Below are positions 12,897 through 24,280 of a DNA stretch of 64,000 nucleotides, one piece after another. The notes beneath the pieces were generated by a model. It saw only the letters and a list, made by a program, of their open reading frames with translations. It searched no databases and had not been told where the DNA came from. Position 1 is the first letter of the stretch. Each line of letters begins with the position of its first letter. The DNA lies in contig JACBWW010000004.1 of the NCBI GenBank assembly GCA_020086605.1, positions 7,091,449-7,155,448 of the forward strand. Reading direction: 5' to 3'. Position numbers and translations under genes: made by a program. The stretch comes from Lanius collurio. Its lineage: Eukaryota > Chordata > Aves > Passeriformes > Laniidae.

Positions 12897-13254
12897 NNNN
12901 NNNNNNNNNNNNNNNNNNNNNNNNNNNNNNNNNNNNNNNNNNNNNNNNNNNNNNNNNNNNNNNNNNNNNNNNNNNNNNNNNNNNNNNNNNNNNNNNNNNN
13001 NNNNNNNNNNNNNNNNNNNNNNNNNNNNNNNNNNNNNNNNNNNNNNNNNNNNNNNNNNNNNNNNNNNNNNNNNNNNNNNNNNNNNNNNNNNNNNNNNNNN
13101 NNNNNNNNNNNNNNNNNNNNNNNNNNNNNNNNNNNNNNNNNNNNNNNNNNNNNNNNNNNNNNNNNNNNNNNNNNNNNNNNNNNNNNNNNNNNNNNNNNNN
13201 NNNNNNNNNNNNNNNNNNNNNNNNNNNNNNNNNNNNNNNNNNNNNNNNNNNNNN
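12897..13254. other. Assembly gap (358 N)
   Basis: A run of 358 N sits inside the CpG island, flanked by TCCGC repeats on one side and a G-tract on the other. The gap probably reflects GC-rich sequence that did not assemble. Its true length may differ. Reading frames that cross it are meaningless. Confidence 0.99.
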
Positions 13255-13660
13255 GGGGGGACCCCGGGGCGGCAGGGCGAGCGCGGAGCCGCGTCTTTCG
13301 GCCGGCGCGGCCCTCTCTCCCCTCAGCGGCCCCGCCGGCTGCGGCCGCGGCTGGGAGAAGGGCAAGCCGCCGTCCCCCTGCCGCGCCCGGGGCTCTGCCG
13401 CCGCCTGACCGCGGGGCCCGGCGGCGCTGGGTGTCCCGATCGGGCCGAGGTGGAGCAGAGACACCGCCCGGCCCTGCGGCGGGATGTGCCCGCTGGTGAC
13501 CCGCAGGTTAACCCGGAGGACGGGCACGGACACAGTTGGGGCCGGAACGTCCCTGAGTGCGGGGCAGGGGTTTTGCGGTGGCAGCTGTGCACCCGGGGAG
13601 CCCCGTCCACAGCCTCAGCATCCCTCCGTGCTGCTGCGGCACTCGGCCGCCTTCTCTGAG

Positions 13661-15919
13661 GCTCCTGTCGTTTCTTCCACTGAAGCAACAGCCTGCCTGT
13701 AATTGCACCTTCTGCCCTCCACTGATTTCAGTGGCGATTCTCCTGGCTACAGTGTGGTGCTGTCACGATTACACTGTAATTGATACTCTCTTACAAAACC
13801 AAAAAGAATTATACGCTCTGTAATTCCTTATGCCATTTTATACAGTTTAAACTATGTAGTTTGAAGAGTGATACACTTTCCCAATACAGGACACTAAAAT
13901 AGCTTTAACTGTTTTACATATTTTTATCTAGGTATGTTCATAATGTCAATTCATAGTGAGACAAAGGTGGTGGTCCAAAACTGGTGGTTAGTAATATTGT
14001 AAAAGTATTTGATACATTGTGGGCTTCAATTTCTGTGCTAAGGGATGTTGAAGTATCCAGTGACTGAAAGATATTTTTATTTCAAGCTCCTCGAGGGGTA
14101 CAAGGGAAATAGCACATTGCATATCTATAGCACCTTTCATCTTGAAAAATCCCGAAGCACTTAATACATCATATCTTCAGGCTTCAGTCTTTTCAGGAGC
14201 TTTTTGCAGGGTAGTTCCACCACGTGGATCCATTTACAGGTATGGGTTTGGTATATGTGAGTCTTTTCACCAACCACTAAACCATGGCCGTGCTAACACA
14301 AAAGTATGCTATAAAATTAGGCAGAGATATCAGTTCCATGTTAAAGTGGAGTGAAAAGTGCTCCCTGCTGAATTGCAAGTGCCAATATTGGTAGAGTTGA
14401 AGTCATCTCCAGCACAAGTACTTACTCAGCCTGATGTGCTTAACTTGTATCAGGCAAAAACAACTGCATTTTGTAGCTGTGGGCTATAAATTACAGAAAA
14501 ATTGTGGTGGTTTAATTCCATAATAAAAAAAAAAAAACAAAACCAGACATCAAAAGATAATAGAAAATTACTTCAAAAATACAAAAGCATGTAGGTTTTC
14601 TTAGAGTTTTAAATACTAAAATTAACACAGAGCCCTTAGGTTTTCTCATGACCTTTTCATTCATAAGCCATCAAACATTTCAAAGATGCCATATTATTCT
14701 AAAACATTGTACACAGAGAGAAAGATGTATATGGGATTTTTGGCAGATGAGTTGCAACAATAGAAAAATGAAGTTCATTTTCACTAAAAATTTTGACTAA
14801 GAATTTCCTTCATTTTAAAACTTCAGTTCTATAATTTGGTTATTGTTTTTGAGGATGAGAAGTGTTTTAATATGCTCCTTTCCCACTATCTTGAGACAAA
14901 AGGTGTGCTCACCATAAGATGTCAATAACCCATACCTCCTTCAGATGTGCAGGTTTTGAAAAACAAATATATGAAACCTATGCTATTTAAAAGTATTGTG
15001 TTTGCAGTAAAAACTCTGTTGTCAGTGAGAGTGCTACAAAGATTAGAGAAGTAAATGTCCAGTAACTTTTATGAGATTTGCCAAAGTAGGATAAAGGCCA
15101 GAAAGAGGCAATGCAGCTCCATTTCAGAAAGTAGAAATTAAAAGTCACTTACAAACTCAAATCTAATCCATCGTTACAGACAGATACAACATAAAAAACC
15201 TTACAATAGATTGCCCACTGAAATTAGTGGTGAAGTTGTCTGTGGAGCCTTTCAGCTCAGTGTGCTGCAAATCAGTTCAGAGAAGTGACAGAAAATTGTC
15301 TCAGCTCCAGTCTCCAGATGCTGTTATGATGCCATTATACAGTAAGGGCAAGGGTTAGAGAAGGGAAACACTTTCATAATTTAATGATTTCGAGACATGT
15401 TACAATCTCATCATACTAAACTGCAGCACAAGGCACAAAATGAAAAAGAAATTGGCTGTGGGAACAATGGGACAATGGATTAGAAGGATGCACTAAGGTG
15501 TTTCTGGGAATTCTTCTGGTACGGTGAAACAACAAAACCACTTTTAATTGACCATTCTTCAGTATACTGTAGCCTTCATCATTTGCACAGTTCAAAGCCA
15601 GTTCTTTGATAAGTGTGAAACCATATAGATGGTAATGTGGCATCCTGAGCAGTACAGGGGGCTGGTATATCTGGAGAGGATTGTTGTTGTACATTTGTGC
15701 ACACTGACTGCTGGCAGTCAGAAACTGTATGATGTTACATTTTTGAATGCTGTATTTTATAGCTAATTATTTAAGTTTTATTCGTTTTGAGTAGTGTAAT
15801 GCAAATGACTATTAGCTAAGTGAGGATGAAAAAGCTGAATTTTCAGGAGTGAATATACTCCAATTTTAGGACTAAGAAGACTTGCTGTCTTCTTACCCTG
15901 TTAATAGGCTGCAGTCAAA
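13661..15919. other. Non-coding stretch above the CpG island
   Basis: No coding exon was recognised. The GC content drops to background. A short block at 14124-14170 (TATAGCACCTTTCATCTTG and AATCCCGAAGCACTT) resembles the tail of old amniote SINEs. The remainder is AT-rich sequence with short frames only. For a minus-strand EML1 this is upstream sequence, or the intron of a longer isoform. Confidence 0.6.
14124..14170 (+). repeat. Possible ancient SINE tail
   Basis: The words TATAGCACCTTTCATC and AAGCACTT, spaced by about 15 bases, resemble a motif common in old amniote interspersed repeats (tatagcgcctttcatc ... caaagcacttta). The match is short and from memory. Confidence 0.3.
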
Positions 15920-15990
15920 TATCACAGAATCACAGATTATTCTGAGTTGGGAGGATTTCACTAGGATCATTAGTGTCCAGCTCCTGATAA
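15920..15990 (-). mobile_element. CR1 LINE 3' terminal fragment
   Basis: The plus strand reads ATCACAGAATCACAGATTAT, TCTGAGTTGGGAGG and GGATCATTAGTGTCCAGCTCCT. This is the reverse complement of a CR1 3' end with duplicated terminal octamers. Only the last 70 bp or so is recognisable. Confidence 0.75.
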
Positions 15991-16986
15991 TTTTGATGTT
16001 TCACATATCCCTTCCTGAAAACAGGATCAGGCTGCTTTCACCGTGTGGTGGTAGCTTGGACAGTCTGCCCTTCATAGCTGCCCCTGGGTCTGTGCTGGAT
16101 GCCACTGCTTCCAGTGGGTTTGTGTGGGGGATGAGGGGATGGCACTTGCTAAGGGAAGAATGCTGGGATTTGGCTGTCAGTGGCAAAGCCCACTGTGCAG
16201 AGCTGCTGATGGCATCAGGTGCAGTGAGCCCTTCTGTGCAGAGTTTACAGGAGGTGAAAGCTCACTTCACCACCGAGGCTGGAGGGCTCTTCTTTCAGGT
16301 CAGTGAAAAGCCTGTCTGCTGAACAGATCAGGGAAGCTTGGATGGCTGCTGTGCACACTGAACATACATTGTAACTGGAGAAATCTTCATCAGGCAAAGC
16401 ATTTAGCACCATCAGCAAATGTGCTGGTTTTGCTAAAATTTATCAGTAGATATAATTATAGCATCTGTTTTACCATGACTAACTTTTGAAGATCCCCTCA
16501 AGCTCTTTAGCAATCATTTGATAGGTCACGTCTACCACAGTGTGATCAAGGGGAGTTGAGCTCATTTCTGTAGCTCACTGTGTTTCCATTTAACATGTAA
16601 GAGTCCATTTCACCATTCACAGTCTTACTTGAAGTGGCAGTTGGTCTCTGCTTGAGTCTGGAAGCTTTTAAATTGTGTGTTTGTTCAAGATTTGCTTTTT
16701 CTCTGTGAATCAGAAGTTTCATCCATTAAAAAGCTGAAGCACTGCAACACTTGGTGCCTGGGCCCAGACTGCAATCCAAAATACAAGGTACCATGTGTGT
16801 GCTTCTCCCTGAATCATCTCATTCAAAACAGAAGGAATGGGCATCTTTTCCAGCTGTTTGTCCCCAGCACTGAGAGTTAGATGGTCTGAAAGCTGGTGTC
16901 AGAGCACAGGCACAGTGCCATGCCTCAGTGTTGGAGGAAATAGTGCTTTGACAGAAGCTGGGCGCCTGGGCTGAGCAGCACAACGC

Positions 16987-17018
<32 letters not shown>

Positions 17019-20000
17019 CAGGACACAGCAGGAGCCCTGGGGAAGGAAGAGCCAATGCCTGGTTTGGGCATTAGCAGGATGAGATCAGCACTTAGCAGAG
17101 AGATGCTCTGGGGTTGAGTTTTGGATTTAGCTTCCTAAAAGCTGATAAAATCCTGATTTATACTGATTTTTTTTGTTTGTTTATTTATTTGTTTACCCTT
17201 TCTATTCAGAAAGCAGCAGGAATGTTTGGGTTTTTAAAGAGAATTTCATGCAGTGAATAAATTGTCTTCATTCTTCAGAAGTGTCTTTTCTCACTGCTAA
17301 GACTACCTCCAGGTATTGGCTGTCAGGATCCCATCATAGGCTCAAACAAGGATTTCCTTTCCTAGTGTGGTGTAGGAAAGGAAGAAGTGCCTTGCTGCCC
17401 AGTCTCTTTTGTGAGAACGCTTCAACCACTGGAATAATCATTCATTCTAAGTAGCAGGACTCCAGTGTTTCAGCCACAGCAGGGAGCTTCATGAATGTCA
17501 CTACAAAGAATACTTCATGCATGTGGGAAAGATGGGGTATAAGAGGAGGATCACCATTATACCAGCACAGTCTGAGCACATTAAAAATACAATATAACAA
17601 ATGTAGGATGAAACCATCAAATCTGTGCAGGTTTAACAATCCAAATGAAAATATGCTGCAATATGTCTGCATATATCCTGTTGTTTTGAACTATGTATAT
17701 TGGAATTACGGAAGTTTCCGTATAATTAATAGTAATAGTCTCAATCATACTGCTCAGGAAAAAAAAATGTTGCTTTGCAGATTGGTTAATTTGTAAATAC
17801 AAAGAGAAGACTTTGAAGATGAAAAGAATAATGCTTTCCACATATCTGACTCTTCCTATTCAAAGATGGGAGGCTGCTTAGCAAACACTGATGCTTTCAG
17901 ATGTGCATCACCTTTTTGAAATAAATGTTGGCTTTATTTGCTTATTTGGAAAATAGGAAGAGAAACATGATACAGCCAAAATCATACTGGGAATTCTGTG
18001 ACAGAATCAAACCAGAATAACTATCAGTTATTGTACTAACTGCAATAAGAGTCTACTGAGAATACTCTGCCTGTAAACACTGAAGATACTACTCACATGG
18101 TTTGTTATGAAATGCTTTCAAGTACAGTGACTGCAGTAGAAATACCCTTTTTTTGCAAGGCTCCCTAACACAATGGGTTCAATGTACATCAATGCATGTA
18201 ATGGCCGAGTGCAGACTTAGTACATCCACAGCTGTGATGTGATTTGAAACTGATGAAAAACAAAATATACTATAGATACACAGGAATGCAACTCCTGTTC
18301 CATATTCCATCGCAATCTGCAGATGGGAACAGCACTTCTGAGATATTAATGCTCTGTGAGATTGATGTGAAGAGGCGCAATGATGGATGGCATCACACAA
18401 AATGATCCATCAACTCTTCAAAATTACTCCTTAGAAGTTTTCAATTCTAACTCAGTTCTGCAGCCCTATTTTTGGTGACTTCAGCCCCCCATAGAGGCTG
18501 AAAGCTTCTGCTAGCAGTACTCTTTGAGATCTATGTGACATGGGGCATGAATCCTACCTCCTGTGAGAGGGGCATCTCTGGTTTCAGGTGCAATAGCTTT
18601 GGTACAGGTTCACCAGTTCACCATTCAGGGCATGGGATCATTCTTACAGGTTCGTGTCATTCCCCGGGGTTAATTCCCTCCCAGCAGAAGGACCTTTCCT
18701 GCATCCACTGGAACCTCAGGCAGCCCCAGGAATGCAGGTATTGGGAAATACTTTCAGCCAGTATGAAAAAGAGATTTGTTTTAATTACTATACTATGATT
18801 ATAAAGATGTTGCTTGACAGTATATATCCCAGAGATCTATTTTATGCATATTTTTAAATAATAGTTTTTGAAATTTAATATCTGGGTTCTGTAAAGCCAC
18901 AGCTACATAAATCTATTCCTTTTGAACTATATTAGAGAAGAATGAGACTGGAGCAAGCTATAATGTAGATATATGTCTTTTAAATTATATTTAAATAACA
19001 GCATAGCAAGTTGATAATTCAAAGTGTACACAAAAATTGCTATTGTTTAACAAAGTGGTTCTACAGTACCCATTCTGTTAACTTTTTAGAATGAGAATTT
19101 TGACTGGACTGTAACAATTCCCAGGAACATGTAAAACCCAGAAGTACAAAACAGGATATAAGTGCAAAGGATACATCAGCTGCACTGTGAGAAAGAAGTC
19201 TCTCTCTTCTGCAAACAGATACCCACAGTGCTTATGATGAGAGGGAAGGATTTCAGCATTATATTTTATATTCCCTGATCAGTAGGATGGTGGTTTACAA
19301 GACCTGATATCCCAAATTTCCCACATTCCCATGTTACCGTTTCACTGTTTTGGGGATCGAGCACAACCAAGGGCATCTCATGGGAGATGATGCATACCAG
19401 GAGAATTTACTCTCAGCCACATAAATAACAAAGCACGCATAAAAATGTATCAGTAAGACAAAACACTGTGTTGGTTCAATATGTTAATGTAGAAGGGGCT
19501 AGACAATCTCATTTACGGCACTTTCTACATTTGCAATTATGTTACAGGAAATTTGCCCAGATATGAAAAATTAAGGATGGCAAATATCTTCTGAGAGATA
19601 GCTGGAAAAAACACTGTATTTCTTCTAATGATTTCATATGTTATGCTTGCTTTTGGTGAGTGATTTATTGCAAAACCTAATTTGTGCTACAATACAGGTT
19701 ATAGGAAGTAGCTGCAGAGAGTTTACCTATAATCTCAACTGCTGTCATCACATAAGCCTGTTTGCCATTCCAACTAACTTACCTTCAAGTTTTACTTATC
19801 CATCTCCCTTTATCTTTCACCAAATACAATATTAGTTATGCCAAAATAGGTTGGGGAAGGAAGAAGATAATATTTCTTTCGTTTGGTGTGGGTTATTTCT
19901 GCAGGGGACAATACCAGCTCCACTGGTTCAAACTCATTGAATTTCCATGAGCTTTCCTTGAGTGGGTGGAGGAACAGGAGAGTGGATTGCAGTATGACCT

Positions 20001-23000
20001 ACAAGGGCTAGGCAGGAATTTCAGTCCACTCTACTCGCAGATTCCTTTGATATCTTACAGAGCCCAAGACCACCTACATCGAGACCTTCATCCTCCACTG
20101 CTTTTGCTGCCTCAGCTTATTTCTGCTTTCCCAGTTCAAGATCTCAAGACACAGCCTGGGGACTGAAGGAAAGAGTTAAACCATCAGCTAATCCAAACTT
20201 GGCTGGCTGAAGAAAAAGGCAATAGGAAATAATCCTTTCCTACGATTTTCAACATTTCTTTACACTGATTTCCAGCATGGGCTGTAACTTTTATTTTTGT
20301 GGGTAACTATACTTCTAAATTAAACTTTTTTATTTACTTTGGAACAGAATTTGCCTTGGAAGAATTTTTTTTTTCCTAGTCTCTGCAATCACCCAAGGCC
20401 CACAATGTGATCAAAGGAATTTTGTGTTAAATGTGTTTTTTCAAAGTAATTTCTTTCTGCGGGTTTATAGCAAGTATATCCAGAAATTTAGATAAATTTC
20501 ACTTTTGAATTCCTTTTAACATGTAAAATGTAAGAAATAAAATGTGAGAATGGAAATGGTTGAACCAAAGAAGCCTTCTCTGAATAGGCATTAGAGTTTA
20601 CATGGCAGGATCAGGTCTATACAGTAATGAAATATTTGGCTTTTGGGTAAAGAATTCTGGTTGTTCTTAAAGCACCTCTGCCAGCCAGTGCAAGGTGTAG
20701 AATTACTAATCCTCCTCAGGGTAAGTCATGCATGGCATTCTTCTCTTTGGTGGTGGCATTCAAGAGAGTCCTGGATGGAGGAAAAAGTAATAGGGGCAAT
20801 AATGACAGTGTCTGAATGAAGCCCTGAGAGACAGCCGAGGCTCTGCCGCCTGGCTGCCAGCCATCCAAACATGAAGAACAATCGTACATTTGTTTCAGAT
20901 ACCAAGTTACCTAATTTGAAAAACGTTTCCTGATGCAGCCCTTTAATTCTCAAGTATTTCACCACCTGACATTTCTCTCTCAAGCTTTCTAAGAGGCAAG
21001 AGAAAACCAGAGCTTCAGATAAGTGAAAGAAGAAAAACGAAAAGGGTTTTGTCATTAGCAGTCATAATTCAAGAAAAAAAGAGCAAGAAGACTTTTCAAC
21101 TTTTTGATGCCAGATACCCCCTCATTGTCCCTCCACTTTCTGACAGAATAAATGCTGGAATGGAGAATAGAATCAATCTCAAAAGAAAAATATGTATTTT
21201 GTGACATAAATTATACAAGCAGATGCAGCCATGAATAAGACCATTAGGAGCATAAAACCCCTGCAGTGTGCACTGGCTGATGAAGGGCTGGGAGTTGCCA
21301 AAGGACACTCTGTGACCACCATGCACTCCAAACTAAGATCTTGCTCTAAACATCAGCCTGCAACTCTGTTATGCAGGTGTCTGCTTCCTTTTCCTTTGCA
21401 TTCTTCCTCTTAAACAGCTCATTTGCAATATCAGTAGCTGTTTAATGAATGTGTGGGCCATAACCAGCTTGTGGTGTATTTTACAGATGTCGGAGAAATC
21501 TTGCACTGAAGAATTTTGCATCTTTTGCCCAAACCATCCCTTCAGACAAAGATTCCCGTATTAAGGTGAATGAGTTTTCCTGAATTAAGGGATGGGTAAA
21601 AACTCTTCATGTGTAACCTCACAGAGCACCATCAGCTTCATCTGAATTCTTGGTTTCATTCCTTTTCATTTATTGGAAAAAGTGTTATATAGCTTTGTGG
21701 CACTACACCCAGAAATAATTACAAATAACCTAACTGCTTAATGCTCATCAGAGAGTCCATTCAACTAAACAGTCCTTTGGCAAAGTCAAAACTCTGGATC
21801 CAGATTTGTCAGATTTAAATATCCATAATATCTTCTCATTCTTTCATGACATTTTTTATTCCAAGACATCAGTGGATATTTTTTTATTCAGCAGACATTT
21901 CAGTGGGGGAAAAAGAGTTTTGCAATACTGATGCAATTTAGTGTTGTATGACAAATTAAGAAAATAAAGACATTTCAAAGAAGTCGATGGCATTCATTTC
22001 AGATAAGAAAAATGTTTTAGAGGAAAACCCACATAAGACTGTGGCAAGGGACATTTTTCCAACTTCACAAATGACATTAAATATCTTGATGACCATCCAA
22101 GAGTAAGGAGTAAATAATACTTTATGCTGGAAAAGAATACATGTGACTCATGATTTTCAGCTGTTGTAGATGTGAACTTGTGGAAAATGATGCAATTAGA
22201 GGACAGAAGCAGAGCAAAATATCTGTTTACATTCAGCTCTGCTGAGCAGATCAGAACTGCTGAAGGGCGGGAGAAAGAAAAGTAATTTTCTCTTTGCTCA
22301 TGTCGTCTGTCAGCTATGTCCTGCTTGGAGTTACCTCATATTCAAGCAGTACAATTAAGGGAAAGTCTTGATATGATTTAGCATTTTTTAGTTTTTCCAT
22401 TTGTCTGATGAAAAGTGTTTGCTCTGTCATTCATTCTCCGTTTCCTTCCATGTTAAATTAGGAATTATGGCATATGAAGACTGAAACCCAGAGTTTTTCC
22501 ATCTCTGCATGTTTTTCCGTGGAACTCAGAAACTCAAGTTCTGCCAGTGCAGAGGAAGGAGAGGAAATGTAGTAATAAAGTTCCTGGCTTCATCACAAAC
22601 CGCTTTCTGACCTGACCAGAAGAAAGTGTGTGGAAAGGGATTGAACAATTCAGAGTAAGTATAGATGAATGACAGAAGTATGTTCATGTAAAATCAGAAA
22701 GAAAAACCCATAAAATAAGATCTGGGCAGGGACAGTGAGGTTACAAGTTGTCATGGTACAAATGCATAGGAAGAAGGCTGGTCCAGTACTCAGGGGTGCA
22801 AGGCAACTAATGACAAATGACATGAGGAACTTACAAATGATTGATGACTTTTTTGTTTCTGTCTTCATTAAAGCTGTATTTCAACAAACATGTTAAGACA
22901 ATGCTGCTGCTGAAAAATGTAGTTACACCTTCCTTGCTTCACTCCATTCCCACCTCCTCACTTCCTTCCTTCATCCTTCAGTCACAGCTATTTGTAAGTG

Positions 23001-23379
23001 CTGAGATCTGGATGGGGAACTGCTCCAGCTGAAAATTAATGCAGCAAATAGGTGGTAGTTACCAAGATCAATTAGTTCTGCGGTTTGATCCATCTCTTAG
23101 CTGTACTGCAATCAATGTTTTATTTTAAATTAGCTAATTTCATCCTATGATGCTTAAAGGGCAGACTGATTCAGTCTCTGAGTGACTGGATGTTTAATGT
23201 ATCAGAGGATCAGAAGTGGGAAAGCATGGGACCTGTATTTTAAATTGGAGGAAAAAAACAGTAGGAGATTATTGATCAGTTGATTAAATTTCTGCTCCAA
23301 CACTTAGGATTTTTTAGACATACATGGCATGAGTGCCTAGGTAATAAAAGGGAAGTGGGTAGCATTCAGTTTTCATTGT
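15991..23379. other. Non-coding stretch, no gene seen
   Basis: No conserved protein frame was recognised. It contains a (CAG)10 run at 16988-17017. A block at 22190-22480 looks compositionally even and free of repeats, and is a weak conserved-element candidate. Frames of up to 146 aa occur (for example 15882-16322), but they overlap the CR1 relic or have no family resemblance. Confidence 0.55.
16988..17017. repeat. (CAG)10 trinucleotide repeat
   Basis: Ten uninterrupted CAG units. A minus-strand frame (16819-17055) reads it as poly-Cys, which is implausible as a protein and treated as an artefact. Confidence 0.95.
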
Positions 23380-24280
23380 AAGAACAAAATCTATCAAACC
23401 AGCTTAGTTCTTCCCATGCCTGTATTGTGCTGTGGGCAGGGGAAAAGGAATTTGTGACATGTAACTCAACTTCCATAAGGCTTTCTGCACACTCATGACA
23501 CTCCTAGAAGCAAATGAGGAAACCTTACCCTGTAGCTGACCCTGCTACACCCATTCAGACAGGTGTAGGACTGTTGAGGTAACCATACCTAAACAGTGGC
23601 AAAAAATGGAAGAAGGTATGAAATATGAGTCTGCACACCTTTCACCCCAATACAATCCACATTTTCATTAGTGACTGAAAAAGACATACTCAATAAATGT
23701 GCTGGTCACAGTTTGGGAGCTCTGCAAGTATACTGGTCAACAGGCAGATCAAATTTTTTAAAAGACCTTGTCAGCTTGAAGGAGTTATCTGTAAAAGCAC
23801 AATAAAATGTACTAAGGACCATTACCAGGGACTACATTTAGACAGGAATTATGTGCTGAAGGTGGGTAATAACTGGTTAGGAAATAGCTGGACTGAGGGT
23901 AGAGCAGAAACTAAACATGGAGCTGTGTTATGCAGAGTAGAAAAGGCAAGCAATATAACAAAATGGATAAATAATCCTGAAAATGTATTAAGAAATCCAG
24001 CCACACTATTCAGCATTGGTAGTGCCTCAGCTTGTACATTAAGTCCAGTTAAAATCATATCAACAAAGATTCTCATTCAGGTTAGACATTAGAATAAAAA
24101 ACTTTCCCTATTGTAAGAGCAATAAGGCACTGGGGTAAGTTGCCTGGGAAAGTAACAGCTCTTGTGAAATCATTTCAGGGAGCTGTATGTCCTGTTTGGT
24201 GTGATATAGCTGGTCCTGCTTTGGGTCAGATTGACTAGACGAGCTCTCAATACCTTTTCTAGCCTAAGTTTCCTGAGAGT
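23380..24280 (+). mobile_element. Old CR1-type LINE, degraded RT to 3' end
   Basis: Several blocks fall in the order of a CR1/L3-like LINE: ACAAAATCTATCAAACCAGC, ACTTCCATAAGGCTTTCTGC with CTCATGACACTCCTAG, TTTTCATTAGTGACTG, TTTGGGAGCTCTGCAAGTA, TTAGACAGGAATTATGTGC, GGTAATAACTGGTTAGGAAA, AAAAAGGCAAGC-like, ATTAGAATAAAAAACTTTCC, AGCAATAAGGCACTGGGGT and a 3' GATTGACTAGACGAGCTCTC block. The TTCCATAAGGCTTTC block corresponds to the RT region encoding F-x-KAFD in live copies; here it is broken by stops and indels. A 131-aa frame at 23697-24092 is a chance remnant within it. The divergence suggests an old insertion. Confidence 0.7.

Larger units (their letters stand above)
12010..13660. promoter_or_regulatory. 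EML1: CpG island covering EML1 promoter, exon 1 and start of intron 1
   Basis: GC content and CpG density rise abruptly at about 12010 and fall back at about 13660, against AT-rich flanks. The island encloses the EML1 start codon, the X-box at 12833-12846, GC boxes (for example GGGGCGG near 12867), three tandem TCCGC units at 12881-12895 and the N gap. The side above 13255 is as GC-rich as the gene side, so a divergent transcript is possible, but no conserved reading frame was recognised there. The open frames through this region are products of GC-rich stop-poor sequence. Confidence 0.88.

Noticed and set aside
12457..13659. 400-aa plus-strand frame through the CpG island
   Set aside because: It runs across the 358-N gap and through GC-rich, stop-poor sequence. 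Its residues are Ala/Pro/Arg/Gly rich without any domain.
15882..16322. 146-aa plus-strand frame
   Set aside because: Its first part is the reverse complement of a CR1 3' end, and the rest matches nothing known to me.
16819..17055. Minus-strand frame with a poly-Cys run
   Set aside because: It is produced by the CAG repeat; no cysteine-rich family fits.
23697..24092. 131-aa plus-strand frame
   Set aside because: It lies wholly within the old CR1 relic and does not follow the RT reading frame intact.
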